A stretch of DNA of 64,000 nt from Lactobacillales bacterium (lineage in GTDB: Bacteria > Bacillota > Bacilli > Lactobacillales > Streptococcaceae): positions 24,001-88,000 of the forward strand of contig JAISJD010000044.1 of NCBI GenBank assembly GCA_031261705.1. The letters run 5' to 3'. Shown in pieces: positions 1-8,972 of the stretch. Under the pieces are notes generated by a model that saw only the letters and a program-made list of their open reading frames with translations, made no database searches and was not told the origin of the DNA. The translations under genes were made by a program, and so were the position numbers. The first letter of the stretch is position 1. Each line of letters begins with the position of its first letter.

Positions 1-427
1 TTGGCTTGGCCACTTGTCCCACTTATTTCTCCATTAGACTTTTCACCTTGCCAACCGATATCTTGAATATGTGTTTGATACTTTATATTAGGAGTTTTTA
101 TTTCCTCTGATTGTGCTTTCACTTCTTTAACTGGTTCTTCTGGTGTAGAAGTAGTCGTGGTACTTTCTGTACTCTCTGTTGGAATTTCATTTTCCAAATT
201 ACTAGATTCCGTGGTACTTGTATCTGTACTTTCTGTTGAACTCATCATTTCTGATGGTGTCGTAGTAGATTCACTAGGTTGACTAAAGCCTGTGGAGCCT
301 TGCTCTGAGCTTACTATTGAACTGGAATTAGTACTTTCTGTTTCTGCCAAAACATTTTCCGCGGGTAGAACTAGCAATTGAAAACTTAATAAAATAACTG
401 CAAAAAAACTTAAATTTCTTTTCATCT
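1..427 (-). CDS. Secreted ChW-repeat protein, N-terminal part (runs off the window)
   Basis: Translation from the ATG at 427 gives a signal peptide (KR, then a hydrophobic run, cleavage near residue 27 after VLA), a Ser/Thr/Glu-rich linker of about 85 residues, and the start of a domain reading HIQDIGWQ with GTSGQ further on. That pattern matches the clostridial hydrophobic-with-Trp (ChW) repeat seen in secreted and cell-surface proteins of Firmicutes. An SD-like GAGGAGAG lies just upstream. The C-terminal part, which usually carries more repeats or an enzymatic domain, lies beyond base 1, so the activity cannot be told. A Thr/Ser linker of this kind fits a wall-exposed or secreted product. 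Confidence 0.7.
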
Positions 428-585
428 ATTCATCTCTCCTCATTTTAGTGTTCTATAAAAATTAGCTAATTGAGAAACTGTACACATAGATTATACTGCT
501 TTTTTCTATCAAAAAAATAAGTTTAGTCATTTTTTCATGAAGATATAATTAATAATCTGCCGATAGAATATTTACGTTTCAAGTT

Positions 586-2124
586 TTAATTATTTGCAAG
601 AGAAATTGCTGTCATCAAGATAAGAAGAAGCATCGAAGCGTAAAGGACAACATCTGATACTTTTTCACTATTATAATTGACCTTTTCTATTGAATCGTTT
701 AAACCAATGGCATTCAGAGTATTTCTAAAGATATTTGTTACTAACGGTAGAAAAACTAGTACGCCAATATAGTAACGAGATTGAACCCCTTGAATATGGT
801 CCCAACCAACTGGCGTCCAACTTAAATACATTGAAAGTTGAATGGCCAAGGCAATTCCAAGTGAAATTAATGCTAATCCAATCCTAGTTACCGTTGAAGC
901 CCCCTTTTTAACAGGAGCAAAGAAAAAGATAACTGCAAACATCATAATAAATAAAATGTTGGCTTGACTACTAAAATAGCTTAATGGACCAAATTTAAAC
1001 AATTGCTCTGAATTCAGACCAAATAATCCTTTTAATAATACTTTTATTCCAAGGATTTTATGCTGAAGCATAAACTCTAATTGACCTGCAACATCAACGC
1101 CAGCAGGAGGCATATTTACGTCAACGTTTGAAGTATTAATTTGTGAATAGAGTTTAAACCAAACTAATGATAAAACTGCGACAAAAAGCGACAGACCATA
1201 TGTTCCAAAATATTGGAGTCGACTAGCATATTTCTTAATTGGGATAAATACGAGCGCTCCAACCAGTAACACGTAAGGTAATTTAGTAAATACTAAAATT
1301 GAACATAAAAATGTGTAAAGTAAAACGAGCTTGTAATCTATTTTTTCTTTTGCAAAAAGAATATTTGTAAGAATAGAAAAAGCCAGTAATAAAATGGCAA
1401 ATGAAAAAGTATCTTGGTTAAAGGAAGCTGCAAAATAAATATTCATTGGTAGTAAAGCCATCATTGTTAAAGGAATTTTAAACTGCTTCACTTTTTTTAC
1501 TGCAAATGCACTGACAAAAGCATAAAACAGAAGGTTGGTCAATCTTCCCAAGACGATCAGCCAAAAGAATGAAAGTCCTAATACTTTAGCGATTAAAATC
1601 CCAACAACACTGGGTAGATACGAGATGAAAGCGTACGCATTAGTAATTTTAAGATACCTATTCACACTTTTTTTGTTAAGAATTTCCTTTTTATCTAATC
1701 CACTTTCTGTTAAGTACGTCTTTTTCTTAGGAAGTAAATCTCTCCAGTTCTCGCTCATTCTAACTTCGAAGTCTTTATTTCCTAAATTAACATTTCCTTC
1801 AGAAATAAATATGGCTCTACTTGTATGAGCAAATTCATCTGGAACATCAACTGTGGGGGATGTGCAAGCAAATACTCCTCCCACAAGGACAATAATCACA
1901 AAAACAGCATGATGAAGCTGCTTCAAACAACTTGCAAGAACAATAGCTAAAACGAGAACGAGTGAAACCACAAGAAATATTTTCTTATTAAACGGTAAGC
2001 CAATCCCTGCTTGATACACTTTCCAACTACCTAAAAACAAAACAACTGCAAAAATACATTTCAATAGTATTCCCTTTAAAGAAGTGTTTTTAAAAAACGA
2101 ATAACTATATTCCTTTACGTTCAT
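586..2124 (-). CDS. DUF2142-family polytopic membrane protein (putative GT-C type transferase)
   Basis: 512 residues with about a dozen hydrophobic segments along the whole length. After the second to third membrane segment comes the sequence VDVPDEFAHTSRAIFISEG, which resembles the conserved acidic extracellular loop (PPDE.AH..R.....G) of the DUF2142 family. Such proteins look like lipid-linked-sugar dependent GT-C glycosyltransferases and often sit in polysaccharide or teichoic-acid decoration loci. It is the last gene of the cluster that starts at 4417, with 71 bases separating it from the upstream GT2. The start has a good SD (AAGGAT). The sugar and acceptor are unknown. Confidence 0.72.
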   Translation of the reverse strand: MNVKEYSYSFFKNTSLKGILLKCIFAVVLFLGSWKVYQAGIGLPFNKKIFLVVSLVLVLAIVLASCLKQLHHAVFVIIVLVGGVFACTSPTVDVPDEFAHTSRAIFISEGNVNLGNKDFEVRMSENWRDLLPKKKTYLTESGLDKKEILNKKSVNRYLKITNAYAFISYLPSVVGILIAKVLGLSFFWLIVLGRLTNLLFYAFVSAFAVKKVKQFKIPLTMMALLPMNIYFAASFNQDTFSFAILLLAFSILTNILFAKEKIDYKLVLLYTFLCSILVFTKLPYVLLVGALVFIPIKKYASRLQYFGTYGLSLFVAVLSLVWFKLYSQINTSNVDVNMPPAGVDVAGQLEFMLQHKILGIKVLLKGLFGLNSEQLFKFGPLSYFSSQANILFIMMFAVIFFFAPVKKGASTVTRIGLALISLGIALAIQLSMYLSWTPVGWDHIQGVQSRYYIGVLVFLPLVTNIFRNTLNAIGLNDSIEKVNYNSEKVSDVVLYASMLLLILMTAISLANN

Positions 2125-2195
2125 TTGTAATATCCTTTCAAAAAATATGTTAGTTACAAGCTTTGTAATCCATGAACTATAAATAAATTTTTAAT

Positions 2196-2978
2196 TTACT
2201 GAACCGAATTTGTCGCCTGGCTCTTCTGATAAAATTTCATTAATAGTTTTACCATAAATTTCGGCCAAAACAAGCTGTACATATATTCATCTTCTTTATT
2301 TCGTGTGTTATCAGAAATCATCGCTGTCGTTTCCGAGTCACTATGAATGCGGTGATACATTAAGGGAGCGGAAATAAATCGAAACTGTCCATCCATTTTA
2401 GCAATGCGCGTCCAAGCTTCCCAATCTAATGATACTTTCATTTCTTCATTAAATTTAAACCCATTCAGTTGCTTTAAATTATAAGATACCGCCGGGCAAC
2501 AAATGCTACTCCCAAGAGATAGAGAACGATTTCTGACAAACTTTGAGCTCGGAAACCATTTGATAGGCGTCAACAAGAACTTTTTAATCTTTAAATTAAT
2601 TGTTCGTGGGACAACCTCTCCATTTTTAAATTCATCATAATCTGAAAAGGCAATAAGCGTGTCTGCCTGTTGAGTAAATTCCTTCATAATTTTTTCTGTA
2701 TAGGTTGGAAGATAGGTATCGTCTTGGTGAGCAATGGTTGCATAAGGAGTCTTAACATATGAAAGGGCATTGTTCCAATCCTTGCCAATACTTCCCCCAA
2801 CTCCGACAAACAAAGACAGAAAATATTTATTAGCTAAATTGCTTATATACTCATTTGGAGTAGAAGTATACATAATAATTTCAGAAGGCATTGTTTGATT
2901 GATTAAGCTTTGAATTAAATCTTCAAGATATTCTGACTGTTTATAGGCAGATATGACGTACGTATGGTTCTTTTCCAT
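2196..2978 (-). CDS. GT2-family glycosyltransferase
   Basis: 260 residues from the ATG at 2978, which sits nine bases after AAGGTGG; a GTG nine bases upstream is less well placed. The N-terminus YVISAYKQSEYLEDLIQSL is the nucleotide-binding start of a GT-A fold, and HQDDTY is the DXD-type metal/nucleotide motif. LDWEAWTRIA near residue 190 resembles the acceptor-side W..W element of rhamnosyl/glucosyl GT2 enzymes. No membrane segment is obvious, so it probably acts at the inner face of the membrane. It lies between the small transporter and the DUF2142 gene and probably adds a sugar to a cell-wall glycopolymer. Confidence 0.8.
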   Translation of the reverse strand: MEKNHTYVISAYKQSEYLEDLIQSLINQTMPSEIIMYTSTPNEYISNLANKYFLSLFVGVGGSIGKDWNNALSYVKTPYATIAHQDDTYLPTYTEKIMKEFTQQADTLIAFSDYDEFKNGEVVPRTINLKIKKFLLTPIKWFPSSKFVRNRSLSLGSSICCPAVSYNLKQLNGFKFNEEMKVSLDWEAWTRIAKMDGQFRFISAPLMYHRIHSDSETTAMISDNTRNKEDEYMYSLFWPKFMVKLLMKFYQKSQATNSVQ

Positions 2979-2992
2979 GGAAATCACCCACC

Positions 2993-3334
2993 TTACTTAA
3001 TATTCATAACAATAACTCCCAAAATAATCAACGTTGCACCAATGATTGTGGGAGTTGTAATCGTTTCGTGTAAAATAAAAAATGAGCCAAGCAGAATAGC
3101 AATATTCGTCACAGCTACACCAAGTGGCACAATAAACGAAATTTCTGATTTGGCTAAAATTACCATCCAAAGAATAAAGCTACATAGATAGCAAGCAAGT
3201 CCTAAAACCACTAGCAAAGGAACGTGCATCTCCAAAATATTTTTTGAAAGTCCAAGAGCCATATCCTTTGAGCCTAATTTAAAAAGAATTAAGCCCGAAG
3301 TCGACAAGATGACATAAATAATAAATAAAATCAT
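2993..3334 (-). CDS. Small DMT/EamA-type membrane transporter (4 TM)
   Basis: 113 residues forming four hydrophobic helices, the size of half a drug/metabolite-transporter unit. The pattern FIVPLGVAVTNIAILLGSFF followed by ETITTPTIIGATLIILGV is typical of EamA/SMR-like proteins, including ArnE-type undecaprenyl-phosphate-sugar flippases. Its ATG overlaps the stop of the preceding DUF2304 gene in an ATGA arrangement, so translation is probably coupled. The surrounding glycosyltransferases suggest lipid-linked-sugar translocation, but that is inferred from context. Confidence 0.7.
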   Translation of the reverse strand: MILFIIYVILSTSGLILFKLGSKDMALGLSKNILEMHVPLLVVLGLACYLCSFILWMVILAKSEISFIVPLGVAVTNIAILLGSFFILHETITTPTIIGATLIILGVIVMNIK

Positions 3335-3708
3335 TCTTTTTTTCCTTCCTTTTTCTTCTCTTTTTCTTCTAAATCAGCTTTTAATAAGGAAACCTCTTGT
3401 ACAAGACGCGTAATTTTCTTTTGCTGCTGACTAGAATCAATTGTGTAATAAACTCCTTGAATCAAAAGAACAATCACTCCGACCATTAAAACGAAATTTG
3501 ATGTCAATTCAAAATGGAAAAGATGTGCCAAAAAGGTCGCAACTTTCGGTGCAAAAGCAATCACCGCCATACAAAAGCATAAAATAAGCCACATCACCGA
3601 TTTAGAAGGAGTTATATCTTCTGTATTAATTCTTCTAACAATGAAATAAAAGAAAAATAAAACAAGTAAAATCATTTCTATTGAAAATATATATTCCACC
3701 TTAGTCAC
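3331..3708 (-). CDS. DUF2304-family small membrane protein
   Basis: 125 residues with three hydrophobic helices (about 8-25, 38-55 and 68-88) and a charged, Lys/Glu-rich cytoplasmic tail predicted to be coiled coil (KITRLVQEVSLLKADLEEKE). This is the layout of DUF2304, a family usually encoded directly next to a DPM1-like GT2. The reading frame overlaps the GT2 upstream by 8 bases and the transporter downstream by 4, so the three genes form one tightly coupled unit. It probably partners the membrane glycosyltransferase system; no biochemical function is established. Confidence 0.75.
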   Translation of the reverse strand: MTKVEYIFSIEMILLVLFFFYFIVRRINTEDITPSKSVMWLILCFCMAVIAFAPKVATFLAHLFHFELTSNFVLMVGVIVLLIQGVYYTIDSSQQQKKITRLVQEVSLLKADLEEKEKKKEGKKE

Positions 3709-4417
3709 CCTCCCTCATAAATGAATTGGCTAAAATAGCAATGGAAACTTCTACCATATAAATCACTGATTTAATGGAATGAATGGAAGAAGCGCCTCCT
3801 TCACGTTCAAACATATTGACAGGAATTTCTTCAATCTGATATTTTTTTCTAATTAAATGAACCAAAGTTTCAGGTTCTGGAAATTTTTGCGGATAGCGTT
3901 CTGCAAAATAATTAATAACTTTTTTATCCGCTGCGCGATACCCAGAGGTAACATCTAAAATTTTCTTTCTATTAAACAGATGAATAAGTCCAGATAAAAT
4001 ATTAATTCCTAGACGACGAGAAGCCGTCGTTTGAAACTCTGAACTTGAATTTTTCACAAATCGAGAGCCAATCGTGAAATCTACATCTCCTCTTAGAATA
4101 GGCGCAACTAGGTCTGGTAGAGAGGCAATATCGTGCTGCCCATCCCCATCAAATTGTACCGCAATATCATAATTAAATTTTTGAGCGTACCTATACCCTG
4201 TTTGAACAGCCCCACCAATCCCTAAATTCGTCACTAAATCAACGTGATTCATCTCGTGGTTTTCTAAAATCTCTGCGGTTTTGTCCGTTGAACCGTCGTT
4301 AATAACAACGTAATCAACAGCTAAATCCGTAGATTTTTTAAATTGTTCAATTTTATTTATAGTAGACACTATGCTTTCTTCCTCATTATAAGCCGGAATA
4401 ATCAACAATATCCTCAT
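3701..4417 (-). CDS. DPM1-like GT2 glycosyltransferase (polyprenyl-phosphate sugar synthase type)
   Basis: 238 residues. IIPAYNEEESI at the start, INDGSTDKT near residue 40 and QFDGDGQHD near residue 90 are the three hallmark motifs of dolichyl/undecaprenyl-phosphate sugar synthases; SGYRAA near residue 160 is also typical. There are no C-terminal membrane helices, so this is the soluble type that charges the lipid carrier, with DUF2304 likely giving the membrane attachment. First gene of the five-gene cluster reading towards base 586. The sugar nucleotide used cannot be told from sequence. Confidence 0.85.
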   Translation of the reverse strand: MRILLIIPAYNEEESIVSTINKIEQFKKSTDLAVDYVVINDGSTDKTAEILENHEMNHVDLVTNLGIGGAVQTGYRYAQKFNYDIAVQFDGDGQHDIASLPDLVAPILRGDVDFTIGSRFVKNSSSEFQTTASRRLGINILSGLIHLFNRKKILDVTSGYRAADKKVINYFAERYPQKFPEPETLVHLIRKKYQIEEIPVNMFEREGGASSIHSIKSVIYMVEVSIAILANSFMREGD

Positions 4418-4512
4418 CTTTCGTCTCCCTCAGCCAAGATTTACTTTATCTATATAAAAAAACATATAGGCCAAGTCTAATCTTATCTGTTTTTATCGTA
4501 AATTTCAAGTTA

Positions 4513-4553
4513 ATTAGGTACTTAGTAAGTACGCCGTTTCCTCACTACCTAAT
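4513..4553. repeat. Nested palindrome in the gap between two operons
   Basis: ATTAGGTA (4513-4520) pairs perfectly with TACCTAAT (4546-4553). Inside the left arm lies a second near-perfect palindrome, GTACTTAGTAAGTAC (4518-4532). There is no T-run on either side, so it is not a textbook terminator. It sits about 40 bases downstream of the gene ending at 4593 and 95 bases upstream of the glycosylation cluster, so it could be an operator or an RNA processing hairpin. Confidence 0.45.
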
Positions 4554-4592
4554 GACACAAAAGAACTCGACAATCGCCAAGTTCCAAAAATT

Positions 4593-5354
4593 CTAAAGCT
4601 TAGAAAATACATACTCAATACTTGTTTGATATTCCCCCGCAGGCACCGTCATTTGAAGATTGGAACAGACAAGCACCACGCCCTCGCCCGCTGGAAATTC
4701 CCGCTGAAAGACCACCCCTGAATTATCGGCAAAATCCTGCCAGCGATAACTATAGGCCACCGTTACTGCTCCATTGAAACGAAGTTCCTTATTAATATTA
4801 CTCTTTGTATCAATAAAGCGAAAGCTCAGCCCACTCCCCGGAGGAAAAGGATTGTTTCCAAGCTTAATCGAAATTTCCCATTTGGAAAAATTATTTCCTC
4901 GATTCAACGTAATTTTCATTTTATTATCATCAAAGTAGCCAAAGCTATCCAGTTGTCCATCGTTTCGATAAAAATAACCAGGGCTGTTATTATAAAGGTC
5001 AGAAAGAGAATAACGCCACGCAACATTTCCACCTTTCACCGAGCTACTCTCCCACGAAGGCCGATTCGGAGGAGAGGGAACTGGAAGTTGAACATGCACC
5101 TCAGGCAAGAGAGTATCAAGTAACTCACCCACTAGCCTTGGCTCATTAGACTTATCCACTTTTTCCGCTATTTCTGGTGAAAACTCTGCCTCCTCATCCA
5201 CGCCATCTGGACTGCGAGATTCTTCCTTTTCAGCTGAGGGATTATTCTCATGTTTTTCTTCTTGCTCAGCAAAAATCACCTTGTCCATCCCTAATCCCAA
5301 AAATCCACTACTGACTATCAGAATCCCTATATAAATACTTTTTTTCAGTTTCAT
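4593..5354 (-). CDS. Secreted protein with a diverged WxL-like C-terminal domain
   Basis: 253 residues: signal peptide (KKSIYIGILIVSSGFLGLG, cleavage near FAEQ), an acidic Glu/Ser-rich stretch to about residue 75, then a folded domain of about 150 residues. The last third reads GEGVVLVCSNLQMTVPAGEY and ends with IEYVFSKL. This parallels the end of the real WxL protein at 17295-18101, where a TTTVVWNTTDAKLKVP stretch is followed by INWTLTAP. The same layout, with KWEISIKL and GSGLS, recurs in the neighbour at 7198-7917. No canonical W-x-L signature is present. SD AAAGGAAAA precedes the ATG. Probably exported and surface-associated; the WxL relationship is my inference. Confidence 0.6.
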   Translation of the reverse strand: MKLKKSIYIGILIVSSGFLGLGMDKVIFAEQEEKHENNPSAEKEESRSPDGVDEEAEFSPEIAEKVDKSNEPRLVGELLDTLLPEVHVQLPVPSPPNRPSWESSSVKGGNVAWRYSLSDLYNNSPGYFYRNDGQLDSFGYFDDNKMKITLNRGNNFSKWEISIKLGNNPFPPGSGLSFRFIDTKSNINKELRFNGAVTVAYSYRWQDFADNSGVVFQREFPAGEGVVLVCSNLQMTVPAGEYQTSIEYVFSKL

Positions 5355-5365
5355 TTTTTCCTTTC

Positions 5366-6901
5366 CTATTGGTTTTCAAAGCTTGACACGCCCCCGCTCA
5401 AAATCAACCAATTGACTCGTGCCAATATATCGCTCCGACTTGGACAATACATCAGCTGCACACGAATATCGTCTTTTTTCTTTTGTGAAATATAATCGGT
5501 AATCGAATGCGGAACCCCTTCCGTCCCGACAAACACGATGTCATAGCTATTCATCGCCGTAAAAATCTGTTTCTCATTCCGTTCATAAGGATCCATTAAC
5601 ACCACCTTTTTCACCAGTGGTTGTAGCGCCTCTAAATAACGCTCCCCATGTTTCGCATTCACCACAAGCACCTCAAGCTGTTTCGCAATTTTGGCATTTT
5701 CCCCAGTAAAAAAGGCTTCTGCTAAGAGCTTGCCCGATTGAGAGGTTCGTTTGCGCTGTTTTTCTTGCTTTATCTTTTGATATTGCCACTTATTTTGCGC
5801 TGCTTTCCCGTAACGATAGCTTCCGATTGAAGTCAAGACATAGACCAACTCCGCTGTTTTTTCCAGCTCATTGAAACGAACTTTGACTGCATCTCCCTCC
5901 GCAAGCTGTTTTGCGGGCCCTTTTGCGTTGCGCAGGGTCATAGGGAAAAGCTCATCCAAGTAAATGTCGTGGAAAAGCCAGTCCTCCGTATCGGAAAGTG
6001 TCGCATAGCCATAACGAAAATCGCCATAAACCTCCGCCAATTCTCGTAAACGGCGGTCGTATTCCATGACCAAGCGGTTCAAATCATCAAATTCAAAGAA
6101 ATTTTCCTGATTCAAGCGCTCACGAAGATTTCCGATTAACTCACGAACGGGGAAATGTTGCACCGTCACGCCCTCGATTGAATGTTTGAGACTCCCTTGA
6201 AGTTGACGCTTTAAGGCTTGATTCTTCTTATATAACTGTTGAATCTCTGTATTTTTTTGCCTTATTGCCATGGATAAACGGTCAATTTTATTTCGATATT
6301 TTTGTTGCTTAAAGTTCCAACGCATTTCGATATTTTTTTCTTGGCTTAGTTGCTGATAATGCTTCTTTTCACTTGCCCGAAGTCGTTGATACTCCATTTT
6401 ATGAAAATTTTTCTCCGAATCACGTAGCTGAATCCACTCCTCAAATTTTCCCGCCTCGGTCAAAAATTCCTTTTCTGAAATGTCTACCTGCTTGAGAAAT
6501 TTGTGATAGGCTTGTAATTTTATGGTCGCTTCTTTTTCGGTTTTCGCCACATTTTTTTCTGTCTGTTCTAATTTTTCTTGAAGAGATTTCAGTGTTTTTT
6601 CTTGTTTGCGCTTTTCAATTTTCAGTTCTGAAAGTCTTTTTTCCCTTACTTTCAATTCATGATCTTTTTTTCTGTTTTCCTTACGTAAGCGAGCGACTTC
6701 TTTCTGAAATTTTTGGATAGTTTTCAAGTCAAACGAGTTCTTCGTTTCCTTTACCACTTTTCCGCTTGTTTCTATCGTTTGTTGTGCCAAACGCTTCTTT
6801 TCTTTTTCCTTAGCCAAAGCCAGTAATTGCTTGCGTTTTTCTTCTTTTTCTTCCCTTAACTCCCGCACGCTCTTTCTATGGTTCGATTTTTCCTTCACCA
6901 T
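5366..6901 (-). CDS. Long coiled-coil protein with DUF2325-like C-terminal domain
   Basis: 511 residues with no signal peptide. Residues 1 to about 240 are almost continuous Lys/Glu/Arg-rich heptad sequence (coiled coil). A middle domain of about 130 residues follows, and the last 100 residues contain VLVVNAKHGERYLEALQ, MNSYDIVFVGTEGVPHSI and a CPSR segment. A strand-loop with a late DIVFVGT..VPHS motif resembles DUF2325, a presumed Rossmann-like fold. It lies between two secreted WxL-like paralogues, 11 bases from the second, so it is co-transcribed with an exported surface system while itself looking cytoplasmic. A scaffold or sensor role is possible, but I do not recognise an exact family. 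Confidence 0.6.
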   Translation of the reverse strand: MVKEKSNHRKSVRELREEKEEKRKQLLALAKEKEKKRLAQQTIETSGKVVKETKNSFDLKTIQKFQKEVARLRKENRKKDHELKVREKRLSELKIEKRKQEKTLKSLQEKLEQTEKNVAKTEKEATIKLQAYHKFLKQVDISEKEFLTEAGKFEEWIQLRDSEKNFHKMEYQRLRASEKKHYQQLSQEKNIEMRWNFKQQKYRNKIDRLSMAIRQKNTEIQQLYKKNQALKRQLQGSLKHSIEGVTVQHFPVRELIGNLRERLNQENFFEFDDLNRLVMEYDRRLRELAEVYGDFRYGYATLSDTEDWLFHDIYLDELFPMTLRNAKGPAKQLAEGDAVKVRFNELEKTAELVYVLTSIGSYRYGKAAQNKWQYQKIKQEKQRKRTSQSGKLLAEAFFTGENAKIAKQLEVLVVNAKHGERYLEALQPLVKKVVLMDPYERNEKQIFTAMNSYDIVFVGTEGVPHSITDYISQKKKDDIRVQLMYCPSRSDILARVNWLILSGGVSSFENQ

Positions 6902-7055
6902 CCAACTTCACCACGATTCATCCGATTTTTATATCTAAATCATAGCATAAAAAGAAAGCGATTTACTTCATTATGAAAGAAAACTTTAATAAATTAATAA
7001 AATTGTTATCTAAAAGAAAGATTGTACATAATTTTTGTCGAATAAATTCCTGGGT

Positions 7056-7178
7056 CTATTTTCGCTCCCGAAGAAGCATAGATAGTCCCTCCTTGAGAAT
7101 TTCAGAAAAACGTTCTTTTATATCAAGTTGCATCAAAATATCAATATCAAATAGTGTTGGTTGATGTACAATAGACAA
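7056..7178 (-). pseudogene. Short open frame resembling the N-terminal end of a transposase
   Basis: From a TTG at 7178 preceded by GGAAAGGAAT the frame reads LSIVHQPTLFDIDILMQLDI, then KERFSEILKEGLSMLLRERK and a TAG. This is too short for a whole protein, and the start resembles the first 30 residues of some insertion-sequence transposases. If so, it marks an old insertion inside the surface-protein cluster between 6901 and 7198. No inverted repeats or further transposase sequence were seen, so the call rests on composition and phrasing only. Confidence 0.25.
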
Positions 7179-7197
7179 AAGTAATTCCTTTCCCAAA

Positions 7198-7917
7198 TTA
7201 TTTAACAACTGATGCCATGAAAGTCACTAAAGGTCGATGCGTAAAAGCTTTATTAGGGCTGTCGGGAATATTCTTATGACTGATGAGAACCAAACCCTCC
7301 GCCTGTTCAAAACTAATATTATAGGTCAAGCCATCTGCACTAACGAATTTTTTCCAAAGCTGCTCATTTCCAATTTCAACCTTATAGCCTTGATAAAGCT
7401 GCCTTCTACTTCCATCTTTCGCATACCAAAAAAGAGAGAGACCACTACCATCTGAAAAGCCTGGCCCATTGAAGTAAACATAAAGCTTCCATTTCGTCTG
7501 AGCATTCGGACGGCGAATCGTAAATTTCATCTCCGGCTTGTTCCCATTACGTAAAAAAACTTTTTCTGCTCCATCCGTGGGTAGCTCATGCGCGTAGTAT
7601 GTCCATTTCAACGCATCATCCACGGGTCTTGCGAAAGGATGTTGCAGTAGCTCAATAGATTCTTCTGCCCGATTTTGTTCACTATCTTCTTCTATTGGTG
7701 TATAGAGAGCGTCCATTTCCAACTGTTTGGGTTCAGAACTTTTTTCAGTAGATTCCTGTGACACAGTTTCCGACGTTTTTACGGGAAAATAACGACAACT
7801 TTCCTCCGTTTTTTCTATTTTATTCAGCGGCTCTGCCTGACCTATCTGACCCATTCCTATCGAAATAACCCCAAAACCAATCAGCAGAATACTATTTACG
7901 ACCCTCTCCAGCTTCAT
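7198..7917 (-). CDS. Secreted protein with a diverged WxL-like C-terminal domain (paralogue of 4593-5354)
   Basis: 239 residues. Signal peptide (VVNSILLIGFGVISIGMG, cleavage near AEPL), an acidic Glu/Ser linker to about residue 85, and a C-terminal domain. The alignable pieces with the 4593-5354 protein are KWKLYVYF and KWEISIKL, DGSGLSLFW and PGSGLSFRF, and QAEGLVLISHKN and AGEGVVLVCSNL. Both lack the WxL tryptophan. The ATG at 7917 lies inside the 3' end of the DUF916 gene (26-base overlap) with only a weak SD, so translation is probably coupled to it. Exported and likely wall-associated; function unknown. Confidence 0.62.
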   Translation of the reverse strand: MKLERVVNSILLIGFGVISIGMGQIGQAEPLNKIEKTEESCRYFPVKTSETVSQESTEKSSEPKQLEMDALYTPIEEDSEQNRAEESIELLQHPFARPVDDALKWTYYAHELPTDGAEKVFLRNGNKPEMKFTIRRPNAQTKWKLYVYFNGPGFSDGSGLSLFWYAKDGSRRQLYQGYKVEIGNEQLWKKFVSADGLTYNISFEQAEGLVLISHKNIPDSPNKAFTHRPLVTFMASVVK

Positions 7918-8950
7918 TCGTTTCTGTCGCCTTCTTTCTTATTAGAAATAAAATAACAATAATCAAAAGGATAACAATAATAATCCCCATGACTATGACC
8001 ACCCATACCCAAGGGTTCGCTTCCTTTTCACTCTTCAACGTATGTGTTTCTTGTTTAACCTTCTCTTGTTCCTCCGCCGAAACTTCAAACGTCTTCACCA
8101 AATGCCACTTGTGCCCAAATTCATCCTCCGCATCAATCACCATATCAAACTTGCCCACGGGTAATTTTCCATCCAAGTATTCAAAATAATAATCAAAATT
8201 GGAATTAGGTGCCATATCTCGTTGTAGCTGCTCACGTTCATTCACGACTTTTTTACTATCAGCTGCCAAAATCTTCGCCTGAATTTTTATTTTAGAAAGA
8301 ATGGTTGCGGTTGGATTTTGTAGATTGGCACGAATCTCACCTTTAAAATTTTCAGAGCTACTGGTCACCTTGGTTAGTTTTAAATCGGGGGTAATTTCCT
8401 TATCCGTTTCCGTTATTTTAATCTGCTTCACATAGGAAAAAACATTGTTATAACCAGAATCTTTGCGTTCCTTATCCGTCAAACCACGGGTCACATGAAT
8501 CCCTCCAAGAATCATGCCGTCAAAAGGTTTATCAGGCATTGTTACCTGAATTGGCACCGTGATTTCTTGCTTAGGTGCTAACGAAACATAGTCCTTTTCA
8601 AGCTTCGCAATATCCGAGAGCTTCACAAAAAGACTGTTATCGTCTGCTTTCTCCTGACCCGAATAGTCAATGATTCCGTTTGAATTGGTTACAGCGGTAT
8701 TGACCGAAATCTTGAAGTCCGCCGACGTATCAAGCGCATTTTTTATCGTAATCCCAAGCTCCGTTTTTTGCTTTGGCTTTAAGCGGAGATCATAGTAAGG
8801 CTTGGTTTCATGTTGAAACTCTGAGCCGACAATGCCAACCGTATAGCCTGTATCCCATTCCCCAGCTTGCACACTAAGTGAACTCCCGCCAAAAAGAATC
8901 CCCACAAGTAGTGCCAACAGAACAACTATCCCTTTGTTAATTTTTTGCAT
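7892..8950 (-). CDS. DUF916/DUF3324 WxL-interacting cell-surface protein
   Basis: 352 residues: signal peptide 1-30, DUF916 about 35-160 (YYDLRLKPKQKTELGITIKN, then DGMILGGIHVTRGL), DUF3324 about 165-300 (NPTATILSKIKIQAKI, MAPNSNFDYYF), one membrane helix at about 315-340 and a short basic tail. This is the membrane-anchored partner that accompanies WxL proteins in Csc clusters and is thought to bridge WxL proteins and peptidoglycan. It follows the WxL gene at 9011-9622 and overlaps the next gene by 26 bases. A strong SD (GGGGGAAAATAAC) precedes the ATG. Confidence 0.9.
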   Translation of the reverse strand: MQKINKGIVVLLALLVGILFGGSSLSVQAGEWDTGYTVGIVGSEFQHETKPYYDLRLKPKQKTELGITIKNALDTSADFKISVNTAVTNSNGIIDYSGQEKADDNSLFVKLSDIAKLEKDYVSLAPKQEITVPIQVTMPDKPFDGMILGGIHVTRGLTDKERKDSGYNNVFSYVKQIKITETDKEITPDLKLTKVTSSSENFKGEIRANLQNPTATILSKIKIQAKILAADSKKVVNEREQLQRDMAPNSNFDYYFEYLDGKLPVGKFDMVIDAEDEFGHKWHLVKTFEVSAEEQEKVKQETHTLKSEKEANPWVWVVIVMGIIIVILLIIVILFLIRKKATETNEAGEGRK

Positions 8951-8972
8951 GTTATTTTCCCCCTATGTAAAC

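Noticed and set aside
6973-7164. Plus-strand 63-codon frame between the coiled-coil gene and its neighbour
   Set aside because: No SD and no resemblance to a protein; the opposite strand holds the more protein-like remnant at 7056-7178.
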